DNA of 64,000 bases, from positions 64,814,292 to 64,878,291 of the forward strand of contig CM069449.1 in the NCBI GenBank assembly GCA_035610835.1. The letters run 5' to 3'. Below the pieces are notes generated by a model. The model saw only the letters and a list, made by a program, of their open reading frames with translations. It did not search any database and was not told where the DNA came from. Both the position numbers and the translations under genes were made by a program. Below, piece after piece: positions 33,000 through 45,649 of the stretch. Numbering within the stretch: position 1 is the first letter of the stretch; each line of letters starts with the position of its first letter. The DNA comes from Ophiura sarsii (Eukaryota; Echinodermata; Ophiuroidea; Amphilepidida; Ophiuridae).

Positions 33000-35355
33000 C
33001 CTTTGATTCAAGAAAGGTATATATATTCAATGGACATTCATATGAACAATAGCAACTTTGAAATACAGGTGAACTGAACTAGTAAACAAGATACCTGGTA
33101 TAAAAGCTCATGCATTGAATTATAATTTGCATAATAAAAGCAACCATGCCAGGTGTATGGGATTAGGCAAGATTGCCCAATAGTTACACAAATCCCACAT
33201 GGCCAGTCAGTTGATAACCTGCCATCATACACTACACATCGATGCTCCAATCTGCACACACTGATCCAACATCTTCTACCATCACATTATTTTACTAGAT
33301 TCAAATATAAAGCATATTTACATCTCAGTATGGCAAATTTGGCTTCAAACATGATTGGTGTAGGCATGGTCAAGGAATTCCAGCAGAGAAATAAGTGGGG
33401 TGCAGATTCTGTTCCGCTCTCATTTTACTCTACCATCAAAGGGTATGTATACTACATGTCAGGGGTAGCACTAGGTTTTTAAATTAGGGGTTTTTAGAAC
33501 CCTGAACCCCACAAAAGTTTGAAAAATAAGAAGTTATTTTGGATTTTCAGCTAATTTATTGCGCCAAAATGAAAAAATATGCGCTAAACGCGCAAGAACC
33601 CCCAGTAGCGCTATCCCTGCGTACATGTAGGTGACATAATGTTGGTTCATAACAAAAAGCTAAGGAAGACATTTTCTTGTAGCTAATAAAGACCAATTTG
33701 AACACAAAAAGAGCAATAATCCTAATTACATACATCAGCCACCACCAAACAAACATCCCCTCCACAAGTTATGAAATTAATCATATTAGAAGCTGTTTCC
33801 CTGCACCTAATATCCAGAAAATGATATAAATAAAAAGCAAATACAATACCCCCCCCCCCTTGAGAAAAAACAACAACCTAGAATAAAATAAGGATTTTTG
33901 ATTTTCCCCAGCACCCATTATCCAGAAAAAGACCCCCCCCCCCGGATAAAGACAATACCCCCTACCCGATAAAAACAAACAGCCCACCCACACCTGAACA
34001 AAAAGACAATCCCCACAGACCACCCCAAGAAAAACGAAAGAAAAACAAAGAAAAAGAAACAACAAAAAGAAACAAACAAGCCAAGAAGTACAAGATTGTC
34101 CCCAAATCTACTAGAATACTCACAAGACCCCACCCCCATAACACTTAAAACAATAAAAGAAAAGAAAAACATTGATAAATAAACAAGTAAATAAATGTTT
34201 AAAAAATAAGTCACCAAACAGTAAATACATAAATTAATAAATAAATAAATAAAGTTAATATAGACAAAACTAAAAAAAACACAAACTGAACAAGAAAACA
34301 ACAATAAAATACCTTTAAAAAAGCCATTAAAACAACATAATCATACCCAAAACAAAAATATATCAACACAAAAACACCCCTAAAAACTAATCCATACTCA
34401 TGACAATAAATATATCTAAATAATTCTTCAAAAATCCCAAAAAAGAAAGAAAAAGAAAGAAAAAGAAAGAAAAAGAGAGAGAGAACAAATAAAAGTTAGC
34501 CCATCACTATTTTAGGATATCCACAAACTTTTTTCCTCAAAGCTGATTGGTTGTCCCTAACCCATGCATAACTGGTTGTCATGAAACCCAGCATATCATT
34601 GGCCACATAGGCTACTCCCCTTGATAAACATCAATATTCATACACAATTCAATAGGGATGAGAGTATACACTCCACCTATTTCTATCACAAAAATCATTA
34701 TGGTACCGTTGTGCCCATCACTACTAAAACTTTTTTACAATAGACAAAACTTTTGCTTGATGCTGAGTGGATGTCTCGGACAGACCCCTCACACACCCCT
34801 TGTATTTAATTGGCTACAAGTACCTATGACATCATTTTGGCTAGTGAGCTCCCCCAGATATAGTGCTGGGAGATATCAAGCTTCCCAACACCAAAATCAC
34901 CAACTGCCCTTCATCTCTTCAACAAACATCATAATTTGCTTAATTCAAACAGGAAATCAAACTTAAACCTTTCTCCAGCAGATTTTTATTCCATTGGAAC
35001 AATTATTTTGGGTTTCAAACATGAAAAATAGTGAATTTATTACGCATTTTGTCTTGGTGGCCATGTTTGCCCACTTTATCAGGGGCCGAATTTGGCCACC
35101 TGATAGGATTGAATTTGATTACAACAGTGAGTCCTTGCTGTACTAAAATCTATAAATCATAGATTTTGGTACTTGTGTAATGGGTAAGCTAACCAACCAT
35201 CTCTTGGAACACAGACTAATATAAGTTTAACTTTTTAGTTCATATACTTTATAATTACTATAGTCCTTGCTGTATCAAAAATCATAGATTTTGCCTTGGT
35301 AGGCCTACTAATATTATTGTGTAAAGGGGAAAGCTATAACCATCTCTTGGAACAC
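33000..35355. other. PRAF1 intron 1, low-complexity rich
   Basis: 33840-34500 is strongly A/C-biased, with C runs (33850-33859, 33932-33943), AATAAATAAATAAATAAA near 34231 and AAAGAAAGAAAA units near 34441-34485. The long minus-strand frames here are composition artefacts. No exon seen. Confidence 0.5.
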
Positions 35356-35359
35356 AGAC

Positions 35360-35844
35360 TTAAAAAGGCATATAATGTGATCTTTTCCAGAGAGCGCCCT
35401 CTATTCATGATTTTTTTTAGAAAGTAGATTTTCTTGCAGATTTACATTTCTAATCATAAATCGTACATACATTCCAAGTTACAGAGCGATACGATTCCTA
35501 ATTACCTCAAAATCATGGTTTTAGAGTGAATTTAGAGTGAAAATATAAACTGTCGTGTTATCCCGACAGTTTATTTTCACTCTAAAACCTAGCTCGTTCA
35601 CGTAGCGTACGTGTTGTCGTTCCTCCCACTAGCATAGATCACTGTGATCGTATCGGAACGAGTCTGAGCCACCTCGGACTATCTCAAACCATGATTTTGA
35701 AGTAATTAAGAATCATATCACCCTGTAACTTGGAATGTATGATTTATGATCAGAAATGTAAATCTGCAAGAAAATCTGCTTTCCATTTTTTTTTTTATGT
35801 TGAGGGCGTTCGTTCCCCTGAAAGATCACATAATATACCTTTAA
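35360..35844. mobile_element. TTAA MITE family A, copy with enlarged loop
   Basis: Ends TTAAAAAGGCATATAATGTG and GATCACATAATATACCTTTAA. At the hairpin apex about 100 extra bases (about 35588-35690) are present, including GTAGCGTACG and GATCACTGTGATC palindromes, absent from other copies. Confidence 0.85.
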
Positions 35845-36243
35845 TCAGTAGGCCTATAAGGGTAAGGCTAATTCCATGCTTGTTAAACTAATCCCATGGC
35901 AGATTATGTAATCCATGTAACCAGCATCAATCTCATCTCATGATCTTGATGGCATCGTGTTTATATAGAAGTTACTGAGTGCTCCAGAAATGCCAGAAAA
36001 GATAATTGTAAAAACGGGAAAAAACACACACAAAATACCAATAACACGGGCGATTTTACTAACGCGCGCGAGAGCTTTGAGACAAACTGTATTTAAACAC
36101 TGGCCTAAACACACTTTTTCCTTGGAAACCTGACTGAAGATTTTGCTATTTCATGGTAAGATAGTTCAAATGGAATAAAAAACATGTTACATTAGCAAAA
36201 CAAAAAATGGCCCATTTTTAGCCCACTTCTATTAGTTACTAGG

Positions 36244-36271
36244 GAGGGGGGGGGGGGGGGGGGGGGGGGGG
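36244..36271. repeat. Long G run in PRAF1 intron 1
   Basis: About 28 consecutive G with no recognisable MITE ends nearby. Confidence 0.9.
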
Positions 36272-36678
36272 GTAGATAAATAACTTCTAGCTCAATTCAT
36301 CAACTTGCTTATAATTATATAGACTGGAATTGGTCCAGGAGATTGTTGGGCTAAAATTGGTTCCCTTCTTCTGAATTGCCTTCTGTGATACATCCTATCA
36401 GTTGAGACTACACTTGGATCAATTAGTTTGACCAGTGATTGTACTCTATTTGCATATCTTCTGGAAGATGATTCGAACTAATCACCTTCTAGTTGCAGGG
36501 TCTTTCAAGCACTCTAGTCTCTACTGTATAGAAATTATTACTACCAACATGGATTCATTATTCATGTGTAATTTAGCTGACCGATTTCAATCTAGTACAC
36601 TCACATTTCCTACCTGAACCACAATAAAATATGCCAAGTTATCAACATTCATTATTTATCTTGTTCTTTCTTTTTCAG

Positions 36679-36894
36679 AATGTCCCTCAATTCCCTCCAA
36701 GTGGCCAACCCAGGCGTTCGCAGCTGGCTGCAGAAAAGACGAGAAAACATCCGACCATGGAAGGAGTTTGTCAGTACAGCTCGCTTTACCAAACCCTCTT
36801 CAGTGGCAACTGTGGGCAAAAGGATCATCAAGAATGTGGAATTCTTTCAGTCTAATTATGTTTTTGTTTTCATGGGTCTTCTTGTATATTGTCT
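36679..36894 (+). CDS. RABAC1: PRAF1 exon 2: Rab-acceptor N-terminal core and first membrane segment
   Basis: Acceptor CTTTTTCAG, donor CT|GTAAGT. After the split lysine codon it reads MSLNSLQVANPGVRSWLQKR and RENIRPWKEFVSTARFTKP, then NVEFFQSNYVFVFMGLLVYC. The RRxxIRPWxxFV and NVEYYQSNYVFVFLGL signatures are diagnostic of the PRA1 family and nearly identical to RABAC1. The final hydrophobic stretch (about residues 70-91) continues into exon 3. Confidence 0.96.
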
Positions 36895-37907
36895 GTAAGT
36901 GTATTGTACCTATAAATAGTTCACATCAAAGGAATATTATACTACCTATACCTAGGAAACAGATTCCCTCAGCCAGTGTAATGACATCAACCCCTTAATT
37001 TTGTCGAAATTACACACAAATTCAATGTCAGAAAGTGGTATGCCCAAGTCTCAACAAAGGAGAAATGTGATAAATTGAAAAGACTTACTCTATTTTAAAA
37101 GGCCTGTTCATATATTATTAGTCTGTGGAATTGTCTGACTTATATGGATATCGGTGCACAAGTTGAATCAATGTAATGTCAACTTTAAAGGTCCCAGGAA
37201 ATGCAAATATAATTGGTGTGATTTTGAGTCAAGTCTATGAGGAGGGACCAGAAAGCATTCAATATTTGTGCTAGTTGATGATGACATCATTTGTGGAACT
37301 ATTGATAGCTCAGTGAGTACTATAATTCCAGGGGACTGGTTTGAATCTATTCATGATACTCACTGATAATCAATATACCACAAATGATGTCATTTGTGAT
37401 GCAAATTATGTCATTTGTGGTGTGTTCATTTTTCTGGCCCTGTTTATTGCAATGGAATGTCCCACAAAGACTTCGAGCAGGATTATCATCCCATTTCCTG
37501 GTACCTTTAATACGTTGACAGCCGCATATTGATGAACGGGACATTGGTTCATTTTAGATAAAATGTCTAATTGGCTTTGTGCGACCAAACCCTAAAATTA
37601 TGACCAACATCCAGTGTTCGATTTAGAAAATAAAAATTACCTGCACAACAGCAACATTTCCTTAAAAAATGATTTTTTTTTCCCCCTTAAAAATGTTTAC
37701 ATGCACAGAGCCAAAGTTACATGCATTTGTGCATGTAAAACCCCACACTGTTTGATTGATTTTCTGTGTGTAAATGAGCCATATAATTGTTCTTTAAAAG
37801 TCTGATGTAATACCCTATTAGGCCTAAACTGTTGTTGTTGTTGGCCTTACACCTACCCTATGTTAGCCCCAAATCAATGGATGTTGAGCCTAATGTTTTT
37901 TCCACCC

Positions 37908-38303
37908 CACGGCTGTTTGATCCCACGTAATGTGTCCATTTTATTCTGAGAACACCGTAACTTGCTGGCCTAGTTCTGTTTTAACTGATTCAAATACCTG
38001 AATATACTGGCCATCTTTTGTAGAAATTTCAGAACATTTGTTGGTGCCCGTTTTGAGGAATAGAGCTTTGAATATTATTATTTGCTATAATAGCGCCCTA
38101 ATCGGCCACATTTCCCATAGAGTTACATGTAAAATATGTATCAAGTAGAAAATGTTGATAATTTAAAACAGGCTCGAACAATTTTCTTGACATTTTCACC
38201 GTATACTCTTATTCATTAGCACTACCTAAATCAGGTCAAATCATAAAAGGGCCACTATATAAGCTTTTTTTATTATTATTAATCGGACAGTCAAACAGCC
38301 GTG
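37908..38303. mobile_element. MITE family D, copy 2
   Basis: Ends CACGGCTGTTTGA and TCAAACAGCCGTG, opposite orientation to 2341-2746. Its right end lies only 47 bp upstream of PRAF1 exon 3. Confidence 0.85.
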
Positions 38304-38350
38304 ACCCATATATTTGCACTTATTATTATTTCTCTCCCTCTTTGTTTCAG

Positions 38351-38448
38351 ATTAACCTCTCCACTATTGATCATTGCCCTAGTCATTGCATTTGGGGCTT
38401 GCTACTTTATCAGTGTGAAAAATGAGAGTAGAAAACTCAAAATTGGAG
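38351..38448 (+). CDS. RABAC1: PRAF1 exon 3: second half of first membrane hairpin
   Basis: Acceptor TTTGTTTCAG and donor GGAG|GTAAGA. Encodes LTSPLLIIALVIAFGACYFI and SVKNESRKLKIG. The TSPxLLxxAL and GACYxxxxxxESKL pattern matches RABAC1 (VTSPMLLVALAVFFGACYIL). 98 nt; phases agree with both neighbours. Confidence 0.95.
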
Positions 38449-38699
38449 GTAAGAAAACATTTCTTTGCTAGGTCTTGAAAAAAATAAGAGTCAGAAATGT
38501 ATTACATGAAGTTTAGTCATCAGTTCCATTCCAATAGGGGGTATCTCTGTGCAAGCAAAAGTAACCCAAAGTGTACACACACGATGATGGCATGTGTCAT
38601 GCATGTCATGTACAGTTTGGCAACAAAAAAGTAATGTTGACCTCCACAGCACTCTGAATTTTTTATTTTTTTTATTTTTTATTTTATTTTATTATACCA

Positions 38700-39410
38700 G
38701 CCGAAGCTCAAAGTTCAGCCAACAAGAAGTTGAAGTCACACTAAGAGTCGCACATATTATGTTATTTACACTTATATTCAATGCCATTAAAACTGTTTTT
38801 AAAAAAAATCTGAAGAAAAAAAAATCATCGGAGCGGCCCTTAATCTGACAAGCGGGCGGTGGAGTACAACATAAAAAATAAAAAAATTCCAGGAGGACCA
38901 TCATATTTCTTACAGTGGCATTGACTGTTACCACATTAACATCAGTATAATATGTGCATTCGTTTTTCTACAGTTTATTCAGTCCAAATTGGCGAGAAAT
39001 ATTCATTTTTTAACTCAATGCAAGTGTACTGTGTAGCACATACAATACATAATTCAATGCTGTAAACAGGTTCCCCAATTTGGAAATGACTGAACTATAT
39101 ACATGTATTTCTCTTGAAACAGTACATTCATGTTATATCAACTTATATGTGAAGCTGATCAACAGTGAACTCACATAATTTGGTTTGCGTGCTCCGTCTT
39201 TCTGCATCATGCTCACATATCCTGTCTTTGGCCTTGTCTCTTGTTATTTGCCATGTACCTGCCAAGTAAGTTGGCTATTTGTGTATTGAATTGTTTTATG
39301 TATTCCTTGCTTTCTTGTTCAATGTAATTCGGCCTTCGGGTCGCGATTTTGTGCCAATAAAATCATATAATATCATATCAATTATATTATAAAATATTTG
39401 TGACTTACAT
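38700..39410. other. PRAF1 intron 3, nothing assigned
   Basis: AT-rich with TTTTATTTTATTTTATT tracts at about 38660-38690. No exon or clear element ends were seen. Confidence 0.4.
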
Positions 39411-39415
39411 TTCAG

Positions 39416-39517
39416 GTTATGAGCTAACGTTGGCGCAGCAGTACGCTGGAGTAGCCTGTATATCACTACCACTATTCTTCATTGCTGGGGCTACGTCAGC
39501 TGTATTCTGGGTATTAG
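39416..39517 (+). CDS. RABAC1: PRAF1 exon 4: second membrane hairpin
   Basis: Acceptor ACATTTCAG, donor TTAG|GTAAGC. Encodes YELTLAQQYAGVACISLPLF and FIAGATSAVFWVLG. AQQYAxxxxxSxPxFxxAGAxSAVFWVLGA is the second PRA1 signature. 102 nt. Confidence 0.96.
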
Positions 39518-39589
39518 GTAAGCAAAATACAAGATAGTAGAAAGTTTGATTTTTCTTTTGACAAATCCATGGTGTAAAGTATAATAAGC

Positions 39590-39990
39590 TTATACTTACA
39601 ATTTACGCGTAACGTTTCATGCTCACTGAGCACTTCATCAGACTAGTTGATATCTGACCTCTTCACTGTCTTTTTGTAGTGATTACCGCCGGAAGTAGAG
39701 GGCGGTAAAGAGATCAGCTTGTCGTAGATGTTGTTGAGTTGGTAGGCCCGTCGTCTTTATTAAGAGTCGAATTTCCTCTCCTTCGAATCCAGATGGACTC
39801 CTTCAGCCATCTTGTTGTTTTGTGTGCCTTGTTATCAATGACCTTGGCCTCCTCCCACCCGATGACATGGTTCGTAGCTGCGACATGTTCGGTCACCGCG
39901 GATTTGTATTGCTCTTCTATGGATGATTTTCTCTGAGCCCGCGTGTACGATATGCCCGCGTGTGCGTGTACAAGATAATCTACCAAAAAA
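39590..39990 (-). pseudogene. Penelope-like element C-terminal fragment
   Basis: The minus strand from 39986 encodes MVDYLVHAHAGISYTRAQRK, later SAVTEHVAATNHVIGWEEAK and WLKESIWIRRRGNSTLNKDD. This layout (xHxxxTxHxIxWxxAKV then KExIxIRR and LNKDxG) is characteristic of the GIY-YIG-linked end of Penelope-like retroelements. Only the last about 80 residues remain, followed on this strand by non-coding 3' sequence (about 39700-39600, with GCTCACTGAGCACTTCATCAG). It lies in PRAF1 intron 4, antisense to the gene. Confidence 0.7.
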
Positions 39991-39999
39991 AGAACACTT

Positions 40000-41600
40000 A
40001 TCTCAAGCGGTAGCGTTTGGGGTCATAGATACACAATTTTAGATTTTGGTGCAATTTTATCACATTCGGTTGTTTTGCCCAATGTTTTAGTGACTTTTTA
40101 AAAATGTGACCCCTTATCTAGCGCTACTCCAGCATATCTTCTAATCAGTTACAAAAAATGTACTTGCATATGTTGTTTACAGTAGCGGCATGGGAGGGGG
40201 GATGTCCCCTCAGTAATAACTAATAACACTTTTCCCCACCCCTCCCCCCCATCAGCTCAAGCCCACCCAGTCAGCTCAAGCCCCAGCCAAAGCACGTGGA
40301 CGTGGTCAGGTTTTACATTCGGACATGTCGCTACTCGCTGGCTTGCATGATGATGTGACGTGTGCTTGTCATGTTCAGGTTGGGTCGTGTCGGATTGCAG
40401 CTTTTTAAATTTTATTATCTGATGGATATTAATTTCATTTGATACTGGTAAGTGGTGAGGGGAAGGGGGAACTAGCGTGATTATTTTTAACGGTTTGCTA
40501 TCGTTGGATATTGTGGTTTTTTTCACAACTCTTGCCGAGTGTCATTTATGAAAATCACTTTGCCGATTATTTTTTTCTCAAATCATTACCGACGATTTAA
40601 TGTCAATGATATCGACATCCCAAAGTTGATATCGACATAATGTCGATGACAGCCCTAGGTAATACCTTCACATTTTACCTTCAGATTGATAAACCACTAA
40701 GCGGACAACCAATGCTACGAATGCGATCAACCGCTTGATTACACTGTATATACACCTAGTCCACATGACCTGTTTTTCTGAAGTTTTCCGATCTCGATTT
40801 GAAATGGTCTAGAGCTATTTCATTTACAACCTTGAGTCCCTCAACATAATGTGATGCGATCAGGCAAAATGAGTCATAAGTGGGAATTGTTTTGCAATAT
40901 GACCAAATAAAGGAAGGATATTTATTTGTTTTCTATTGTTTTGAAAACCCCACAATAGCCCATATCTCTGGGATTAAGTGGTTATTTGTAATGCGGTTTT
41001 CTGCAAAATGTAGTTTTGCAAATAAGGCCTAAAAAAGAAGAAGTTTGAATGGCGTAACATAGAGAAAAAAATAGGGTAGGTAGGTCGGATTTTTTTATAT
41101 ACCAGCACACCAGCACACATATACCATACAGACATAAACAAATGGCACAAATACACATTTTCACTGGGTTTTTTTCTTTTTCTCAAACCAAAAACATAAT
41201 AATAATAATAATAATAAAAAATAAAAAAAATGTTTAGGGTCGGCGGTAAAAATAGGGTCGGTCGGGTTACGCCAATTATTTTTAATTTTTTTTAGGCCTA
41301 ACCTATACAATTAAGTAAACACCTTTCGACTTCAGACTCACTTTGCTTAATTGCATCTCATCAGTGGGAATGGTGGAGGGATAAATAAGAGTTTCTAATA
41401 GGGGAAGAGACTTGGTAACTGATGGAAAAAATCACCAACTTTTGAAAAATAATCGGAGGGTATTCTATTAACAGTTTTCATGAATTGTATTTGATTCCTA
41501 ATGATTGTGGCTCTGTTATTTTGCAAGACAGATTTGTCAAAGTGACTTAGTTTTCTCTTTGTAATTAGAAATGCTTTAATTTGACACCATTTTTTCCTTT
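40000..41600. other. PRAF1 intron 4 remainder
   Basis: Holds a partial family E fragment (about 40857-40970) and a GGTCGG-family element at about 41045-41310 (TAGGGTAGGTAGGTCGG ... TAGGGTCGGTCGGG, TAGGCCTA at its end). No exon seen. Confidence 0.5.
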
Positions 41601-41603
41601 CAG

Positions 41604-41704
41604 GTGCTTCATTTTTCTTCATAATGCTTCATGCTGCTTTCTATGATCCGTTAACAGCAGGAGATGGTATGGAAGAGGCTGACTTAGAAATGGAAGAAGT
41701 GTAA
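41604..41704 (+). CDS. RABAC1: PRAF1 exon 5: C-terminal segment and stop
   Basis: Acceptor TCCTTTCAG. Encodes ASFFFIMLHAAFYDPLTAGD (after the split glycine) and GMEEADLEMEEV, then TAA at 41702-41704. HAAFY matches HAAFH of RABAC1, and the acidic EELxMExV tail is conserved in RABAC1, where it contributes to Golgi localisation and trafficking. Confidence 0.95.
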
Positions 41705-42300
41705 GAGAACATAGATTAGTAGTAGTTCATTGCATAAACACACACAAACTGTTTTAATCTAAACCCTACTTAAAAGCACACGGTCGTATCATATAAGGAA
41801 GTCATGGCCTGAAAAAAATGTGTTTTTTTCCGACAAGCGATTCCAGATTTCCCTCCAAAATGGAGTGCATTTCTTAATGAAAGAGTAACATTTCCTTCCA
41901 AATGCCAAAATTCCCTGCAAGGAGCTTTCCGTATTGCCTACTTTTCAGCCTGTGAAGGAAGTGTCCTTGTGATTCTACAAAATTGGGTTTTTGTTGTAAT
42001 GCTTTCCTGGGTAGTCCCTCAAAAAGTCAGAAAGAAGAGCCCAATGTTGAGTAGTTTTTTGCAAATAAATGTGACATTTTTAATACAAATCTAGCCAGAC
42101 TGTTATTATAGTGCAATACCAACAGCCTTCTAAATCTTTTCTTGCTCAAAACCACTACATTTCGCGAGGGATGTAGAAATTAAATACACACAAAACTGAC
42201 AATTTTGCATTGAAAGTAACAGTAAAATTTCCAATTTTTAAATTTGTGAAATAAAGTAGCCGTAAAATTATAGTGTTTTACAGTATTCAGCAGGTGGACC
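41705..42300 (+). promoter_or_regulatory. PRAF1 3' UTR with candidate poly(A) signals
   Basis: AATAAA occurs at 42064-42069 and 42250-42255. Either could end the transcript; the sequence alone cannot decide. Confidence 0.45.
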
Positions 42301-43589
42301 TTTTGGTACCTGGCCCAATTGATCAAATCAAGGGTTTAGTGCAACAAAGTCCTATCTGCAATAGCTGCCATTTGTTAGATTGTGTTTTCACATATCTTTA
42401 AGCACCCTTAATATATAACATATTGCAGCTATTATATATTTTGCCTTTTCACATGTAAGTGAACAATATTCTATCTGCTACAGCTGCCCTGTGTTCCGGT
42501 TAGTTTATAATATCAAGGGGTCTGCTACAAGACTACTACATATGATAACATCTGGCAGCTATTGTATATGGACCCTTGTTGCACTAAACCCTCAAAATAT
42601 ACCTCATGCGAGCTCAAGGATGTCAGTTAGGCTGACCTTAAACTTGAATTTTGTGAATTTATTTGAATTTTGTCAAATTTAGTCGTATAATGTTTTAAAT
42701 GTAATTTAAACAAACAAAGTCCAGGAAACAATTTGGCTTCAAATTATGAAAGCATCTTGGCTAAGATGTTGAAATTTGATTTATCTAACCCACAGAGGTT
42801 ATTTGTTTTCTTCGAACATCTTCCCTACCTAAGCAACAAATGTTTCATATATACCACTCTGCTATTTAAGAGTATTGTAGGTTGTGATGGCAGCCATTAT
42901 TTATTGACTTTGGTTGCGGTGTTACTACCACTGGAACCTGTATATAAAAACTGTGAAAGTGGCTTTCTGCATGCCTTAGTAGCCAGAATTGAATGATTTA
43001 GTAGGTGAATAGTTCACAAATATGGTTTGTGGGGAAGAAGGGTAAACTTGGTCCTTGTCAATTGGACCTACTTCCTGACAGACAGACCAAATCGTCTATT
43101 GCCAAGAAATCTGTAACAATTGTTTAATTAGTTCGAAAATATCACTTACTTTTAAATAATTTGGTCAGATGCCAAGACCTTTAACTTAACCATGAGTGCA
43201 GCAAACATGTCATTTGCTTCCTTTGACGCAGGAACACGGAAATAGGTCCAAAACTCAAATAGGCTTTATAATGCACTTTCATTCTTATCCCCGTACCCTT
43301 GCTGTTTACCCACATTTCTATAGGTCAGTCAGTTCAGGTACGCTTGTGTGTTGAGAGATAAATCCGAACTGACTCAACTATAGTAACATTTCATGCAATG
43401 CACACACATTTCTCTATTAAACTTAACCTAAATACCTTTGTGCATGATTCTTACCAACAGATCTTTTGGGAATTAAAAAGGTCTTATCTATCATCATCAC
43501 TGCCTTGTATCCCTTCATCATTGCTCTTGTGGGAAACCAGCTTCAATCTGCCATTTTACCTGTACAACACAATTGAGTCATCCACTATC

Positions 43590-43935
43590 CTGCAAACCTG
43601 TTTACACCAATCCCTCATAAATCACAGGTGACTAGTCCCTTATCCTGCAAAGATGATGATGCTATCAACATGGAAACAGGACTTTTACTGTATACACAAG
43701 AAATAGCTGACTGGTCTCTTAAACTGCAAAATGTTCACACCAACCCATCATCACAGGTGACTGGTCCCTTTTGATGATCAACATGGGAACAAGACTTTCA
43801 ATTATACCCAACTATAATAGCTGACTGGTACCTTTGTGCAAAATATTCACACCAATCCATCATCACTTACAACCAGTCCCTTTTCTTGGGACGAGAACGA
43901 TGCTATATCAAAATGGGACTGACGACACTTTCGTG
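43590..43935. repeat. Degenerate tandem repeat
   Basis: Three imperfect units, each containing CACACCAAYCCATCATCAC, TGACTGGTCCCTT and TCAACATGGGAACARGACTT. No protein-like frame. Confidence 0.7.
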
Positions 43936-44100
43936 GTCCCTTACCTTTTCAAATGGAAGGCACTCTATGTACATTCTGGGCATCATTGATTCAGCTTCAC
44001 ACATATGCTACATCACATATCGCAGCTCACCAGTTCCTTATCTTTGGAATGCTTATTGGCATGGCAACTTAATGTTCACCATCTTTATTGCGAACTCACA

Positions 44101-44370
44101 AGGCTATATTAAAAAAATATTTTGTCTCAAAGCTCTTCAGTGTTTCAGAACCTAATGCGGAATGCGGGTTTTTAAGGGTTTTTTAAAAATAATTATAAAT
44201 ACAAAATATTGAAATCCTTGTAAAAGTGACCTTTTGTATTTAAAATGATGTGATCAATAAAAATCTGTGAAACTTTGGGATTTCTTTTTTTTCTTGAAAA
44301 AAACACATTAAAAAAAAAAAATTAACTAATGCGCGGGAGCTTTGAGACAAAATATGTTTTAAATATAGCC
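44101..44370. mobile_element. MITE family F, copy 1
   Basis: Inverted ends AGGCTATATTAAAAAAAT and TTTTAAATATAGCC, with TTTGTCTCAAAGCTC just inside each end. Similar copies at 47074-47352, 48114-48362 and 51029-51320. Confidence 0.85.
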
Positions 44371-44497
44371 CAATGCCTTGGGTTTTTTTTTCTGCATTGT
44401 TTATCATCAAGGGTGTGCAAACGGTATCCCAAATCAAGCTCGGGCTTAACAGGATTTGTTCAAGATCTCTTGTATTCCCCTGGTTTCAAATAGACAA

Positions 44498-44765
44498 ACC
44501 AATATGGCAAGATGATATTGAGGAGGTAGTGTTATGAAGGTCAATATCACAATCTTTGTGCTGATATGATAATTGAACCTTCAAGGCAGCTTGCTTGTCT
44601 AGATCAGTGGTTCCCAACCTCTTTCTGTGGTGACCCCATTCCAGAAACCAGCATCAGAGCGTGACCCCTCACAGAACCAATTTGGCAAGATGATATTGAG
44701 GAGGTAGTGTTATGAAGGTCAATATCACAATCGTTTGTGCTGGTAGGATAATTGAACCTTCCAGG
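44498..44765. repeat. Direct duplication flanking a hAT end fragment
   Basis: A segment of about 90 bp (GGCAAGATGATATTGAGGAG ... AATTGAACCTT) occurs at about 44503-44583 and 44681-44761. Between them starts CAGTGGTTCCCAACCT (44605), a typical hAT terminal sequence, with no matching right end. Confidence 0.7.
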
Positions 44766-45649
44766 CAACACAATTCTGATAATTTATCTGTAGCAGTACC
44801 ATTGTAGTAATTTGGGTCTTTTTGTGAAAGATCTCTTGTAGGCGGCCTATATATATAAATACATGTGCAGCCGTAGCAAAAGGGTGCAGTTGTCTCTCAA
44901 AGAAAAAGTTGAGATATTAATACCAACAAAAGCTTTTTGAATGCTTCAAAATGACACCATTGTAATTTAAGATTGGACACTGCTTTTTAATTTAGTGGAG
45001 AAAATTTACTGTAAAATTGTCTTATTATCTCTTGTTTTTCCATACCTAATTCCATCAATATCTCAAAATGCATTTTACCGACAACTGCACCCTTGTGCCA
45101 CGACAACACACAAATACATGTGTAATAGTGCAAAATAAAATGTCAAAAATGGGCCAAATATTGTAGTGTATATTCCTGTTGGCTAATTCCAACTTTTAAT
45201 GGTTACATCTTCAACAAACACTGTATTTACATTATCCATAGTATGCTTATTTTTATACTTCTTAAAGCTTTAGTATTTAATATGTACAGAATAGTTATAT
45301 GGACTGGGTAGCGCATTCAAGTCTTCGTCACATTATCTTGATGGCCTCTAGTGGGGGAGAGGAAGGGGACTCAAATATGAAACCAGCTTTTTTTAATATT
45401 CTCTCTGTAACATCACAGGTTTTTTGTGGACAGCGTTCCAAATAGCGGTACTCTGTGCACCTGAAAAGACCAAATTTCCTGGCGGATAACCATTTTTATT
45501 TTGCTGATTATCCGACCGATAACCAAGACTTTGACACCAAAACACCTGAAACAATTGCGGATAATAACAAATTGTGGCAGATAACCAAAATCATCTGCTG
45601 GATAACCAGTTTATTTTTTCTTATTTCTGACGCTGTTTGTGGGAATACT

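Larger units (their letters stand above)
31747..41704 (+). other. PRAF1/RABAC1-type gene span
   Basis: Five plus-strand exons with GT/AG sites: 31747-31805, 36679-36894, 38351-38448, 39416-39517, 41604-41704. They total 576 nt, giving 191 residues (human RABAC1 about 185). The protein is a PRA1-family prenylated Rab acceptor: cytosolic N-terminus, two hydrophobic hairpins, short acidic cytosolic C-terminus. Family members sit in Golgi/endosomal membranes and interact with prenylated Rab GTPases. Introns contain MITEs, a Penelope-like fragment and an internal inverted repeat. Confidence 0.94.

Noticed and set aside
33781..34304. Long Phe/Leu/Val-rich minus-strand frames resembling membrane proteins
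   Set aside because: The region is A/C-biased low complexity; the apparent membrane composition is the translation of A- and C-rich DNA.
36631..36855. Alternative reading frame starting MPSYQHSLF over PRAF1 exon 2
   Set aside because: Shadow of the true frame; it crosses the acceptor and has no homology.
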